In this document: positions 8,285 to 14,270 of the stretch, piece after piece
Layout: each line of letters opens with the position of its first letter
How positions within the stretch are numbered: position 1 is the first letter of the stretch
Origin: Nitrospira sp. UBA5699
Lineage (GTDB): Bacteria > Nitrospirota > Nitrospiria > Nitrospirales > Nitrospiraceae
Assembly (NCBI GenBank): GCA_002420105.1
Contig: DIHJ01000024.1
Coordinates: 1-14,270 of the forward strand
Length of the DNA: 14,270 nucleotides
Direction of reading: 5' to 3'
Made by a program: the position numbers and the translations under genes
The notes under the pieces: generated by a model
Database searches by the model: none
What the model saw: the letters and a program-made list of their open reading frames with translations, nothing else
Told to the model about the DNA's origin: nothing

Positions 8285-8327
8285 GGGACCGGGGGATAGC
8301 ATAGGGACTGAAGACAGAATACACGGC

Positions 8328-8360
8328 GGATCGCCCTTCTTCAACAGAAGGGCGGGATCC
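8328..8360 (-). promoter_or_regulatory. Stable intercistronic hairpin between prcA and pafA
   Basis: A perfect 9-bp inverted repeat (CGCCCTTCT at 8332-8340, AGAAGGGCG at 8346-8354) with a 5-nt loop is extended by GGAT/ATCC (8328-8331 with 8357-8360) across a 2-nt bulge. It lies in the 90-nt gap after the prcA stop, the only long gap inside the operon. No U run follows in the direction of transcription, so it is not a standard intrinsic terminator. It could act as a partial attenuator, an RNase-processing or mRNA-stability element, or block a pafA ribosome site. The inverted repeat is seen directly; the role is inferred. Confidence 0.6.
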
Positions 8361-8374
8361 CCCGCTCCGAGGAA

Positions 8375-9058
8375 CTACGCGAGGATCTGTTTGGTTTCGG
8401 CGGAGGTATAGCGGCGGAACTTCCGGTTGTCCCTGGTACGGTCGAGCACCGCCACTTCCAGGCTTTCGAGCGACAGTTTCTGGTTCCCCGTCTGTTCCAA
8501 CGCATTCATACAGAGCGTGAGCGCCGCTTTGAGATCAGGCAACTGTGCGGGAACCTTCTCCTTCAGCGCGGCCTGGACCGCGTCGGACTTGCCGCCGATG
8601 ACGGCGAATTGTCTTTCATCGATGATGCTGCCGTCGAAGGAGATCCGATACATCTCGTTGCTGTGGCCGTTGTGTCCGATCTGAACGACCAGGATTTCGA
8701 CCTCGAGCGGTTTCATTTCCTGACTGAAAATCGTTCCAAGACTCTGGGAATAGCCGTTGGCCAGCGAACGGGCGGTGACGTCCTCCCGGCTGTACATGAA
8801 CCCTTTGAGGTCGGCGTGCCGGATGCCGGCTTTGCGGAGATTCTCGAACTCGCTGTACTTTCCGGCTCCGGCGAATGCGATGTTGTCGTAGATTTCCGAG
8901 ATCTTGTGAAGCGACGCACTGGGATTCTCGGCGGCCAGGAGAATCCCGTTCACATACTCCATGGCGATGATGGAACGTCCCCTGGCGATGCCCTTCTTGG
9001 CATACTCCGCCTTGTCCTGCATCATCTGCTCGGGCGAGACGTAATACGGCATCGGCAT
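8375..9058 (-). CDS. prcA: 20S proteasome alpha subunit
   Basis: PrcA forms the two outer heptameric rings of the 20S core, which gate the chamber and dock the Mpa ATPase. The 227-residue product aligns by eye along its length with actinobacterial PrcA. It has the N-terminal MPYYVSPEQ gate segment, KKGIARGRS, a long match around ENPSASLHKISEIYDNIAFAG, AGKYSEFENLRKAGI, LGTIFSQEMKPLEVE, YRISFDGS, and LESLEVAVLDR near the end. No N-terminal nucleophile Thr is present, as expected for an alpha subunit. Start choice: a TTG at 9064 overlaps the prcB stop, and ATGs lie at 9058 and 9052. The ATG at 9058 is favoured because AAGGAG sits 8 nt upstream and the sequence then matches the family N-terminus. 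It is 2 nt downstream of the prcB stop. Confidence 0.95.
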   Translation of the reverse strand: MPMPYYVSPEQMMQDKAEYAKKGIARGRSIIAMEYVNGILLAAENPSASLHKISEIYDNIAFAGAGKYSEFENLRKAGIRHADLKGFMYSREDVTARSLANGYSQSLGTIFSQEMKPLEVEILVVQIGHNGHSNEMYRISFDGSIIDERQFAVIGGKSDAVQAALKEKVPAQLPDLKAALTLCMNALEQTGNQKLSLESLEVAVLDRTRDNRKFRRYTSAETKQILA

Positions 9059-9060
9059 GG

Positions 9061-9888
9061 TCAACGCTCCTTGGACCGGCGGGTTTCAATCAAGCCGTCA
9101 TAGATGCCGCGGATCTGCTGCTCGGACACGTCGGTAATACCGGTGCCGTTGACGATTTTCGCCGTGGGGTAGATCCCCCGCACCAGATCCGGTCCTCCGG
9201 TCCCCACATCGTCGTCCGCCGCGTTATACAACGCCAGGAGGGCCAGCTTCAGGGTCTCCGCTTCGGCCAGCCCCCGGCGGAAATGCTCCCGCATCGTATT
9301 GCGGGCGTCCTTTCCGCCCGAGCCGATCGCGTGGTAGTCCGACTCTTCGTAGCGACCTCCCGCGAGGTCGTACTTGAAAATGCGCCCTTCCGTCCGCTTG
9401 TGATCGTAGCCGACGTAGAGCGGCATGACGACCAGGCCCTGGAACACCATCGGAAGGTTGGCTTTGACCATCTGACCGAGCTTGTTGGCTTTGCCCTCGC
9501 AGGACAGCTGCATCCCTTCCAGCTTCTCGTAATGCTCCAGTTCGGTCTGGAACAGTCTCGCCATTTCGATGCAGGGACCGGCCGCCCCGGCAATCGCCAT
9601 CGCCGAGAAATCATCGATTTTGAAGACCTTCTCGATGCGGCGCTCGGCGATCTGATACCCCTCCGTCGCTCTTCGATCCCCGGCGATAATGACGCCGTCC
9701 TGATACTTGATCGCCAACACCGTCGTGGCCTGCGGCACCGTGACGGCCCCGCCGGACCTCGACGCTTCGGGCAGGGACGGTGACGAGTCGACCCATCGGC
9801 GCCCGGCGGGAGTCAGCTCCGGATGGTGCACAGTGAGAAAATCGAAGAAGCTGGCGTCGTCGTGGTTCGGGAGAAAGGGAAGCTTCAT
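9061..9888 (-). CDS. prcB: 20S proteasome beta subunit (catalytic, Thr protease)
   Basis: PrcB forms the inner rings of the 20S core and carries the proteolytic sites. The 275-residue precursor starts with a propeptide of about 54 residues, removed autocatalytically to expose Thr55 in QA-TTVLAIKY. Relative to Thr1 (Thr55), the catalytic Asp17 equivalent is Asp71 in AGDRRAT and the Lys33 equivalent is Lys87 in EKVFK. Further matches are GIAG-like AIAGAAG, ARLFQTELEHYEKLEG, the SGGK-type GSGGKDA, and ADDDVGTGGPDLVRGIYPTA near the end, which is highly typical of bacterial PrcB. The ATG at 9888 overlaps the dop stop by four bases (ATGA) and has no strong Shine-Dalgarno, so it is translationally coupled. 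The order prcB then prcA matches actinobacteria, where pup usually lies just before prcB; here no gene lies between. Confidence 0.97.
   Translation of the reverse strand: MKLPFLPNHDDASFFDFLTVHHPELTPAGRRWVDSSPSLPEASRSGGAVTVPQATTVLAIKYQDGVIIAGDRRATEGYQIAERRIEKVFKIDDFSAMAIAGAAGPCIEMARLFQTELEHYEKLEGMQLSCEGKANKLGQMVKANLPMVFQGLVVMPLYVGYDHKRTEGRIFKYDLAGGRYEESDYHAIGSGGKDARNTMREHFRRGLAEAETLKLALLALYNAADDDVGTGGPDLVRGIYPTAKIVNGTGITDVSEQQIRGIYDGLIETRRSKER
9067..9072 (-). promoter_or_regulatory. Ribosome binding site deciding the prcA start
   Basis: AAGGAG on the minus strand, inside the last codons of prcB, lies 8 nt before the ATG at 9058. It is only 2 nt before the alternative TTG and 14 nt before the second ATG, so the ATG at 9058 is the best start. 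It is the strongest ribosome site within the operon. Confidence 0.75.
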
Positions 9889-11387
9889 GATGCTTTCAGC
9901 CTGCTGAGCAAGGCCTCGGCCGTGTCCGACTGATCGAGCAGATCAGCGGTGAGCGAAGCGGTTCCACGCAACGGATCCATCAGCGGGACCTTCTTGATCG
10001 AAGCATTGCCGACGTCGAACAACACCGACGTCCAACTCGCGCCGTAGATCGACTTGGAAAATTTTCCGACGCACCGCCCGCGGAAATAGGCGCGAGTCCC
10101 GGGAGGCGGCGTGAATTCGGCCCTCGAAACCTCAACGTCCTGCACCACGCGCTCGATGAGGTGGCTGCGTTCCAGCGCGTAGTAGAGCCCCTTTTCCGGG
10201 CGGATATCGTGATACTGCAAGTCCATCAGGCGCACCCGCGGGTCGTTCCATCCGCAACCCTTGCGATCCATGTAGGACTCCATCATCTGGCGCTTGGCCA
10301 CCCAATCCAGCTCCCGCGCCAACAACCGGGGATCGCGCTCCAATCGGTCGAGAACGTCTTCCCACCGCACGAGCACGTCTTTCGTGATCTGGTCCAACTC
10401 ATGGCAGGCATAGAAATCCATCGCCGCTTTGAGATAGGCCCGCTGAACGTCCAGCGCCGTGATCGCCCGCCCTCCGGCCAGTTTCAGCGTGCCTTTCATG
10501 GTCAGATCCCGCGATACCTGCTTGATGCCGAACACCGGATCGTCCAACTCGATCTGCGGCATCTCGACACCGGCTTCGAGGAGGTCCAGCACGATGGCCA
10601 GCGTGCCCACCTTCAAATAGGTCGACAACTCCGCCATGTTGGCGTCCCCCACGATCACGTGGAGCCGGCGATACTTCCCATACTCGGCGTGCGGCTCATC
10701 GCGTGAATTCACGATCGGACGCTTGACCATCGTATTCAGATCGACCAGGCATTCGAAAAAATCCGCGCGCTGGGACAGCTGGTAGTCCGCCGGACTGGTT
10801 TGATTCTCCGCGCCGACCTTGCCGGCTCCCGCAAAGATCGGCCGCGTCACGAAGAAGGGAGCCAGCACTTTGACGATCCGATCGAACGGCACCGACCGGG
10901 ACAACATGTAGTTCTCGTGATAACCGTAGCTGTTGCCCTTGCCGTCGGAATTGTTCTTGTACAGCACGAACTGATCGCGCCCTCTGACGCGGATCATTTC
11001 ATCCAGACATTGGGCGAGAATCCGCTCGCTGATGCGCTCGTACGCCACGACTTCCCTGGGGGTGGTGCACTCCGGCGTGGAATATTCGGGATGGGCGCCG
11101 TCGACGTACAGGCGGCCGCCGTTCGCCAGAACCTTATTCAACTGGCGGTTGTAGTCGGGGTTCGGTCGCTCCCGCTCTCCGTCGACCTCGAAACCGCGGG
11201 CGTCGAGAAGCGGATTCTCGTTCTCGTAATCCCACACGGCGTGCGGAACCGAGATGCCGGGGTAATGGGCGATGACGGCGAGGGAATTGGTGATCGGGTC
11301 CGTCGCGGAGGGATCGCGGGAGGCGATCCCGAATTCCGTTTCCGTTCCCAGTACACGAGGAGTCGTCAGGGGTTTTGATTCCCGCAT
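9885..11387 (-). CDS. dop: Depupylase/deamidase Dop
   Basis: Dop removes Pup from substrates and, where Pup ends in Gln, deamidates it to Glu. The 500-residue product is a paralogue of the nearby pafA and shares ETEFG (16-20; pafA ENEYG), HPEYSTPEC (99-107), KNNSDGKG, SRDEPHAE, YRRLHVIVGDANMAE and DRKGCGWNDPR. Two features mark it as Dop: the long Dop-specific loop between the first strands (about 41-85, including HYPGISVPHAVWDYENENPL) and the LYVDGAHPEYSTPEC form around the catalytic Asp96. Its C-terminal part differs from PafA and ends in a helix. The ATG at 11387 follows the mpa stop by 11 nt without a clear Shine-Dalgarno. The stop overlaps the prcB start. The protein is expected to be cytoplasmic. 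Confidence 0.95.
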   Translation of the reverse strand: MRESKPLTTPRVLGTETEFGIASRDPSATDPITNSLAVIAHYPGISVPHAVWDYENENPLLDARGFEVDGERERPNPDYNRQLNKVLANGGRLYVDGAHPEYSTPECTTPREVVAYERISERILAQCLDEMIRVRGRDQFVLYKNNSDGKGNSYGYHENYMLSRSVPFDRIVKVLAPFFVTRPIFAGAGKVGAENQTSPADYQLSQRADFFECLVDLNTMVKRPIVNSRDEPHAEYGKYRRLHVIVGDANMAELSTYLKVGTLAIVLDLLEAGVEMPQIELDDPVFGIKQVSRDLTMKGTLKLAGGRAITALDVQRAYLKAAMDFYACHELDQITKDVLVRWEDVLDRLERDPRLLARELDWVAKRQMMESYMDRKGCGWNDPRVRLMDLQYHDIRPEKGLYYALERSHLIERVVQDVEVSRAEFTPPPGTRAYFRGRCVGKFSKSIYGASWTSVLFDVGNASIKKVPLMDPLRGTASLTADLLDQSDTAEALLSRLKAS

Positions 11388-11398
11388 CGCGTTCGGTC

Positions 11399-13168
11399 TT
11401 AGAGATAGTGACCCGTCGTGATGGTTTCGATCTGACGTGACTCGGCCGGCCCGCCGCTGATCGTCCGGATATGCACGATCTTCTCGCCTTTCTTGCCGGC
11501 AACCTTGGCCCAGTCATCGGGGTTGGTCGTATTGGGCAGATCTTCGTGCTCTTTGAACTCCTCTCTGATCGCCCGGATCAAATCTTCGGAGCGGAGACCG
11601 CGACCCTCCTGCGCAATCGCACGTTTCACCGCGTACTTCTTGGCGCGCGACACGATGCCCTCGATCAAGGCGCCGCTGGCAAAATCCTTGAAGTACAGCA
11701 CTTCCTTCTCGCCGTTCGCGTACGTCACTTCGATAAATTTGTTCTCTTCGGAGGTGGCGTACATGGCATCGACCGTCAGGTCCGTCAGATGCTCGACCAG
11801 CGCCTTGGCATCCCCTCCGTGACGCTTCAATTCCTCCTGGTCGAACGGCAGCCCCGCGCCGACGTACTTCGAGAAAATATCCTTGGCGGCGACGGCGTCC
11901 GGACGCCCCACCTTCACCTTCACGTCCAACCGTCCGGCCCGCAACACCGCGGGATCGATGAGATCCTGGCGGTTGCTCGCTCCGATGACGATCACATTGC
12001 GCAATCGTTCGACCCCGTCGATCTCCGAGAGAAATTGCGGGACGATTGTGGATTCGATGTCGGAAGAAATGCCGGTTCCGCGCGTCCGGAACAGCGCATC
12101 CATCTCGTCGAAGAACACGATGACCGGATTGCCGTCCGCCGCGCGCTCCTTCGCCTTCTTGAACACTTCCCGGACCTGGCGCTCGGATTCGCCCACGTAC
12201 TTGTTCAGCAGTTCCGGACCCTTGACGTGCAGAAAATAGCTCCGGACTTCCTTCCCGGTCAGATGCCCGAGCTTCTTGGCGATCGAGTTGGCCACGGCCT
12301 TGGCGATCAAAGTCTTGCCGCAACCGGGCGGGCCGTACAACAACACGCCCTTCGGTGCGCTCAGCTGGAACTCCGAAAACAGATCCGGATGGAGGAACGG
12401 CAGTTCGACCGCGTCCCGGACCTGCTCCAATTCGCGTTGCAGGCCGCCGATATGGGCGTAGTCCACGTCCGGCACTTCCTCCAGGACCAGCTCCTCCGCT
12501 TCCGATTTCGGCAGCTTTTCAATCACGCAGCCGGAACGGGGATCGTAGAGCAGATGGTCACCCACACTGAGCCGTTCGGTCAGCAGGGGATCGCCCAACT
12601 CCGCGACTTTCTCCTCGTCGAAATGCAGCGTCACCAGCGCCCGATTGCCCTCGAGCAGATCTTTCAACCGCACGACCTCGCCCTGCACGTCGAAATCGCG
12701 CGCCTCGATCACGTTCAACGCCTCGTTCAGAATCACTTCCTGCCCCTTGCGCAGCTGCTTGCTCTTGATCGAAGGGTGCAGGCTGACCTTCATCTTGCGG
12801 CCGGACACGTAGACGTTGCCGGTGCCGTCCTGATTCAGGCTCGAAAAAATGGCGTAGGTCGACGGCGGCGCGGTCAGCTTTTCCACTTCGGCACGCAGCG
12901 CTTCGATCTGCGCCTTGGCCTCCTGCAGCGTCGTGACGAGTTTCTCGTTTTGCTTGGTGGCTTGGTCGAGCTGATAGCGGGACTGGTACAGTCGACGGAT
13001 TTCTTCCTCCATCGACTGGATCTGCACCCGAAGCTTTTCGATTTCGCGGGTCTGTTCGTCGTTCCGGTGAATCACGTCAGCTTCTCCCTCGGACAACCGC
13101 TTGGTGATGTGCTTGACGGAATCTCGGAGGGACCGGAGTCGGCTCGGACTTCCTTTCGAATCGGCCAT
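11399..13168 (-). CDS. mpa: Proteasomal AAA+ ATPase (ARC/Mpa)
   Basis: The hexameric ATPase binds the tag on substrates, unfolds them and feeds them into the 20S core. Its 589 residues follow the ARC/Mpa layout. There is an N-terminal coiled coil (about 35-100, with hydrophobic-charged heptads such as LRVQIQSMEEEIRRL), which in Mpa binds Pup. An OB-fold interdomain follows (about 103-215), then one AAA+ domain with Walker A GPPGCGKT (279-286), a pore-loop region KGPELLNKYVGESE (316-329), Walker B VIVFFDEMD (349-357) and the arginine-rich AVLRAGRLD (407-415). The chain ends His-Tyr-Leu, the penultimate-Tyr signal that docks into the alpha-ring pocket (QYL in mycobacterial Mpa). A TTG at 13192 would add 8 residues, but the ATG at 13168 has an AGGTGG ribosome site 4 nt upstream and was chosen. 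First gene of the operon. Confidence 0.96.
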   Translation of the reverse strand: MADSKGSPSRLRSLRDSVKHITKRLSEGEADVIHRNDEQTREIEKLRVQIQSMEEEIRRLYQSRYQLDQATKQNEKLVTTLQEAKAQIEALRAEVEKLTAPPSTYAIFSSLNQDGTGNVYVSGRKMKVSLHPSIKSKQLRKGQEVILNEALNVIEARDFDVQGEVVRLKDLLEGNRALVTLHFDEEKVAELGDPLLTERLSVGDHLLYDPRSGCVIEKLPKSEAEELVLEEVPDVDYAHIGGLQRELEQVRDAVELPFLHPDLFSEFQLSAPKGVLLYGPPGCGKTLIAKAVANSIAKKLGHLTGKEVRSYFLHVKGPELLNKYVGESERQVREVFKKAKERAADGNPVIVFFDEMDALFRTRGTGISSDIESTIVPQFLSEIDGVERLRNVIVIGASNRQDLIDPAVLRAGRLDVKVKVGRPDAVAAKDIFSKYVGAGLPFDQEELKRHGGDAKALVEHLTDLTVDAMYATSEENKFIEVTYANGEKEVLYFKDFASGALIEGIVSRAKKYAVKRAIAQEGRGLRSEDLIRAIREEFKEHEDLPNTTNPDDWAKVAGKKGEKIVHIRTISGGPAESRQIETITTGHYL

Positions 13169-13172
13169 GGCA

Positions 13173-13178
13173 CCACCT
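13173..13178 (-). promoter_or_regulatory. Ribosome binding site of mpa
   Basis: AGGTGG on the minus strand lies 4 nt before the ATG at 13168 (AGG core 7 nt away). It supports that ATG over the in-frame TTG at 13192, which has no such element. Confidence 0.7.
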
Positions 13179-13227
13179 GAGAAAGGCGACAACCCGTTGC
13201 TGAATCACGAAGTCCAAGTCTGTGCGG

Positions 13228-13256
13228 ATTCTAACACCCGTCATGTGGGCGGTCAA
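13228..13256 (-). promoter_or_regulatory. Sigma70-type promoter of the proteasome operon
   Basis: On the minus strand, TTGACC (13251-13256) and TAGAAT (13228-13233) each match five of six consensus bases and are separated by exactly 17 nt. A TG one base before the -10 gives an extended -10 element. Initiation would fall near 13221, leaving a leader of about 53 nt before the mpa ATG. It lies after the thiE/tenI stop, so the proteasome operon can be transcribed independently of thiG-thiE. No operator repeat was seen around it. Confidence 0.75.
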
Positions 13257-13301
13257 CAGGAGCACCGATTCCCGCGGATGCGCCACACGCGCACGACATG
13301 A

Positions 13302-13934
13302 TCACGAAGGCGACGTCACGGCCTCAAGCAACGATCGCGTCGCCCCTTCGACGTCCGCCGCACCGAGCACGGCCGCGATGACCGCCACCCCGTACGCACC
13401 GGCGCGACGGACGTCGTGCGCGCGCGACGCCGTCACGCCGCCGATACCGACGATCGGAATTCGCACGAGACGGCAGGCCTCCTCGATTCGACGAAGACCG
13501 AGCGGAGGACCGAACGCTTTCTTGGATGGCGTATCATAGACGGGGCCGAGCACCACGTAATCGGCCCCGCCGGCCTCAGCCTGCACGGCCTCCTCCACCG
13601 AATGTGCGGAGACACCGAGAAGGCGCCGATCGCCCACCAGACGCCTGGCCACCGTCGCCGGCAGACTGTTGCTGCGCAGGTGGACCCCGACTCCCTCGAG
13701 CGTGAGCGCGACATCGATTCGGTCGTTGATGACAAGTTGACTGCCGCGCGGCGCGGCCAACGCGCGTATCTCGCGCGCGAGCGCCGCAAGTTCTCTGACG
13801 GACTGATCGCGTTCCCTGAGCTGGATGGCAGGCGTCCCGGCCGAGAGAGCTCGTTGCAGCACGGAGACGAGCGGGCGCCCGGCGGTCTGATGGCGATCCG
13901 TAACGATGAGGAGCCGCGACTCAAGCCGTGGCAT
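13302..13934 (-). CDS. ThiE/TenI family protein: thiamine-phosphate synthase or thiazole tautomerase
   Basis: The 210-residue TIM-barrel protein belongs to the ThiE/TenI family. ThiE joins hydroxymethylpyrimidine and thiazole phosphates; TenI aromatises the thiazole made by ThiG. Conserved parts are LLIVTDR (8-14), AIQLRERD (37-43), LVINDRIDVAL (67-77), GVHL (83-86), GVSAHSVEEAVQAE (107-120), GADYVVLGPVY (123-133) and IPIVGIGGV (159-167). Some residues look more TenI-like: Arg in RER where ThiE has REK, and RSNSLP (87-92) where ThiE usually has GQDDLP with a metal-binding Asp. The NDR motif and TPSKK loop are ThiE-like. The frame runs upstream into thiG, but family homology starts at the ATG at 13934, 28 nt after the thiG stop. 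No clear Shine-Dalgarno. It pairs with thiG in an operon, and neither role can be excluded. Confidence 0.85.
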   Translation of the reverse strand: MPRLESRLLIVTDRHQTAGRPLVSVLQRALSAGTPAIQLRERDQSVRELAALAREIRALAAPRGSQLVINDRIDVALTLEGVGVHLRSNSLPATVARRLVGDRRLLGVSAHSVEEAVQAEAGGADYVVLGPVYDTPSKKAFGPPLGLRRIEEACRLVRIPIVGIGGVTASRAHDVRRAGAYGVAVIAAVLGAADVEGATRSLLEAVTSPS

Positions 13935-13962
13935 GGGGAGACGATCGGCGCGCCATCGTCGA

Positions 13963-14270
13963 TCAGAGCATGCCCTCGATCGGACTGCTCGCCGTCGCAT
14001 AGAGCTTGCGCGGAATCCGTCCGGCCTTATAGGCGAGCCGTCCGGCATGCACGGCATACTTCATGGCCTCGGCCATCGCGATCGGATCTTGCGCGCCGGC
14101 GATCGCGGTATTCATCAACACCGCATCGGCGCCATATTCCATGGCCAACGCCGCGTCCGACGCGGTCCCCACGCCGGCATCCACGATGATCGGCACCTTG
14201 ACGGTCTCCATGATGATCTTGAGGTTGTAGGGATTGCGGATGCCGAGGCCGGACCCGATCGGCGCCGCCA
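13963..14270 (-). CDS. thiG: Thiazole synthase ThiG, C-terminal part (5' end outside window)
   Basis: ThiG makes the thiazole ring of thiamine from deoxyxylulose phosphate, dehydroglycine and ThiS thiocarboxylate. Only the last 101 residues are in the window. Visible family motifs are the phosphate-binding PIGSGLGIRNP and YNLKII, then VPIIVDAGVGTASDAA, EYGADAVLMNTAIAGAQDP and a C-terminal SSPIEGML typical of ThiG. The active-site Lys lies upstream, outside the window. The gene continues past base 14270; an internal Met at 14211 is not the start. It precedes thiE/tenI by 28 nt and is likely co-transcribed with it. Confidence 0.93.
   Translation of the reverse strand, partial: AAPIGSGLGIRNPYNLKIIMETVKVPIIVDAGVGTASDAALAMEYGADAVLMNTAIAGAQDPIAMAEAMKYAVHAGRLAYKAGRIPRKLYATASSPIEGML

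Noticed and set aside
7214..8299. Long plus-strand frames opposite pafA, dop and mpa (for example 361 and 569 codons)
   Set aside because: They are antisense shadows of conserved genes in GC-rich DNA; their products show no family motifs.
8328..8360. Hairpin as an intrinsic terminator
   Set aside because: No U-rich run follows on either strand, so it is listed as an intercistronic element of unknown role.
13077..13286. Small minus-strand frame upstream of and overlapping mpa, considered as a tag (Pup/UBact) gene
   Set aside because: The product has no acidic, Pro-rich or Gly-Gln/Glu ending like a tag, and it overlaps the mpa start and contains the promoter.

Overview
The window is GC-rich bacterial DNA, almost fully coding, with bacterial ATG/TTG starts and tightly packed operons. 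A complete 20S proteasome/pupylation operon beside lon, thiamine genes, a DUF2062 membrane protein and an M23 endopeptidase with a Gram-negative-style N-terminus points to a Gram-negative bacterium that carries an actinobacterial-type proteasome. Nitrospirota (Nitrospira-like) is the best guess. This rests on gene content and protein style, not on a search.

Left part (1-4209, + strand): a probable operon of lon (5' end cut by the window edge), thiL, a small DUF2062 membrane protein and an HD-domain phosphohydrolase, with gaps of 10, 19 and 14 nt. Middle part (4210-5900): a convergent, GC-rich spacer; a membrane-anchored protein of unknown function with four clustered cysteines (- strand); a divergent 202-nt spacer; a small secreted helical protein (+ strand); and a second convergent spacer.

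Right part (5901-13168, - strand): a six-gene operon transcribed leftward in the order mpa/ARC (proteasomal AAA+ ATPase), dop (depupylase), prcB (beta subunit), prcA (alpha subunit), pafA (Pup ligase), M23 metallopeptidase. Gaps are 11, -4 (overlap), 2, 90 and -4 (overlap) nt. A strong sigma70-type promoter with an extended -10 element lies about 50 nt upstream of mpa. A stable 9-bp hairpin sits in the only long intergenic gap, between prcA and pafA. Together these genes encode an entire tag-dependent degradation machine: PafA attaches the Pup/UBact tag, Mpa unfolds the tagged protein, PrcAB degrades it and Dop removes or matures the tag. The tag gene itself is not visible at its usual place beside dop or prcB, which is the most notable point of the window. 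Far right (13302-14270, - strand): a ThiE/TenI-family gene and the 3' end of thiG, a thiamine thiazole pair.

No RNA genes, mobile elements, CRISPR arrays or long repeats were seen. No gene-free stretch exceeds 300 bases. No wholly new system is evident; the noteworthy items are the missing tag gene, the hairpin between prcA and pafA, the peptidase coupled to pafA, the TenI-like features of the ThiE homologue, and the cysteine-rich unknown protein.
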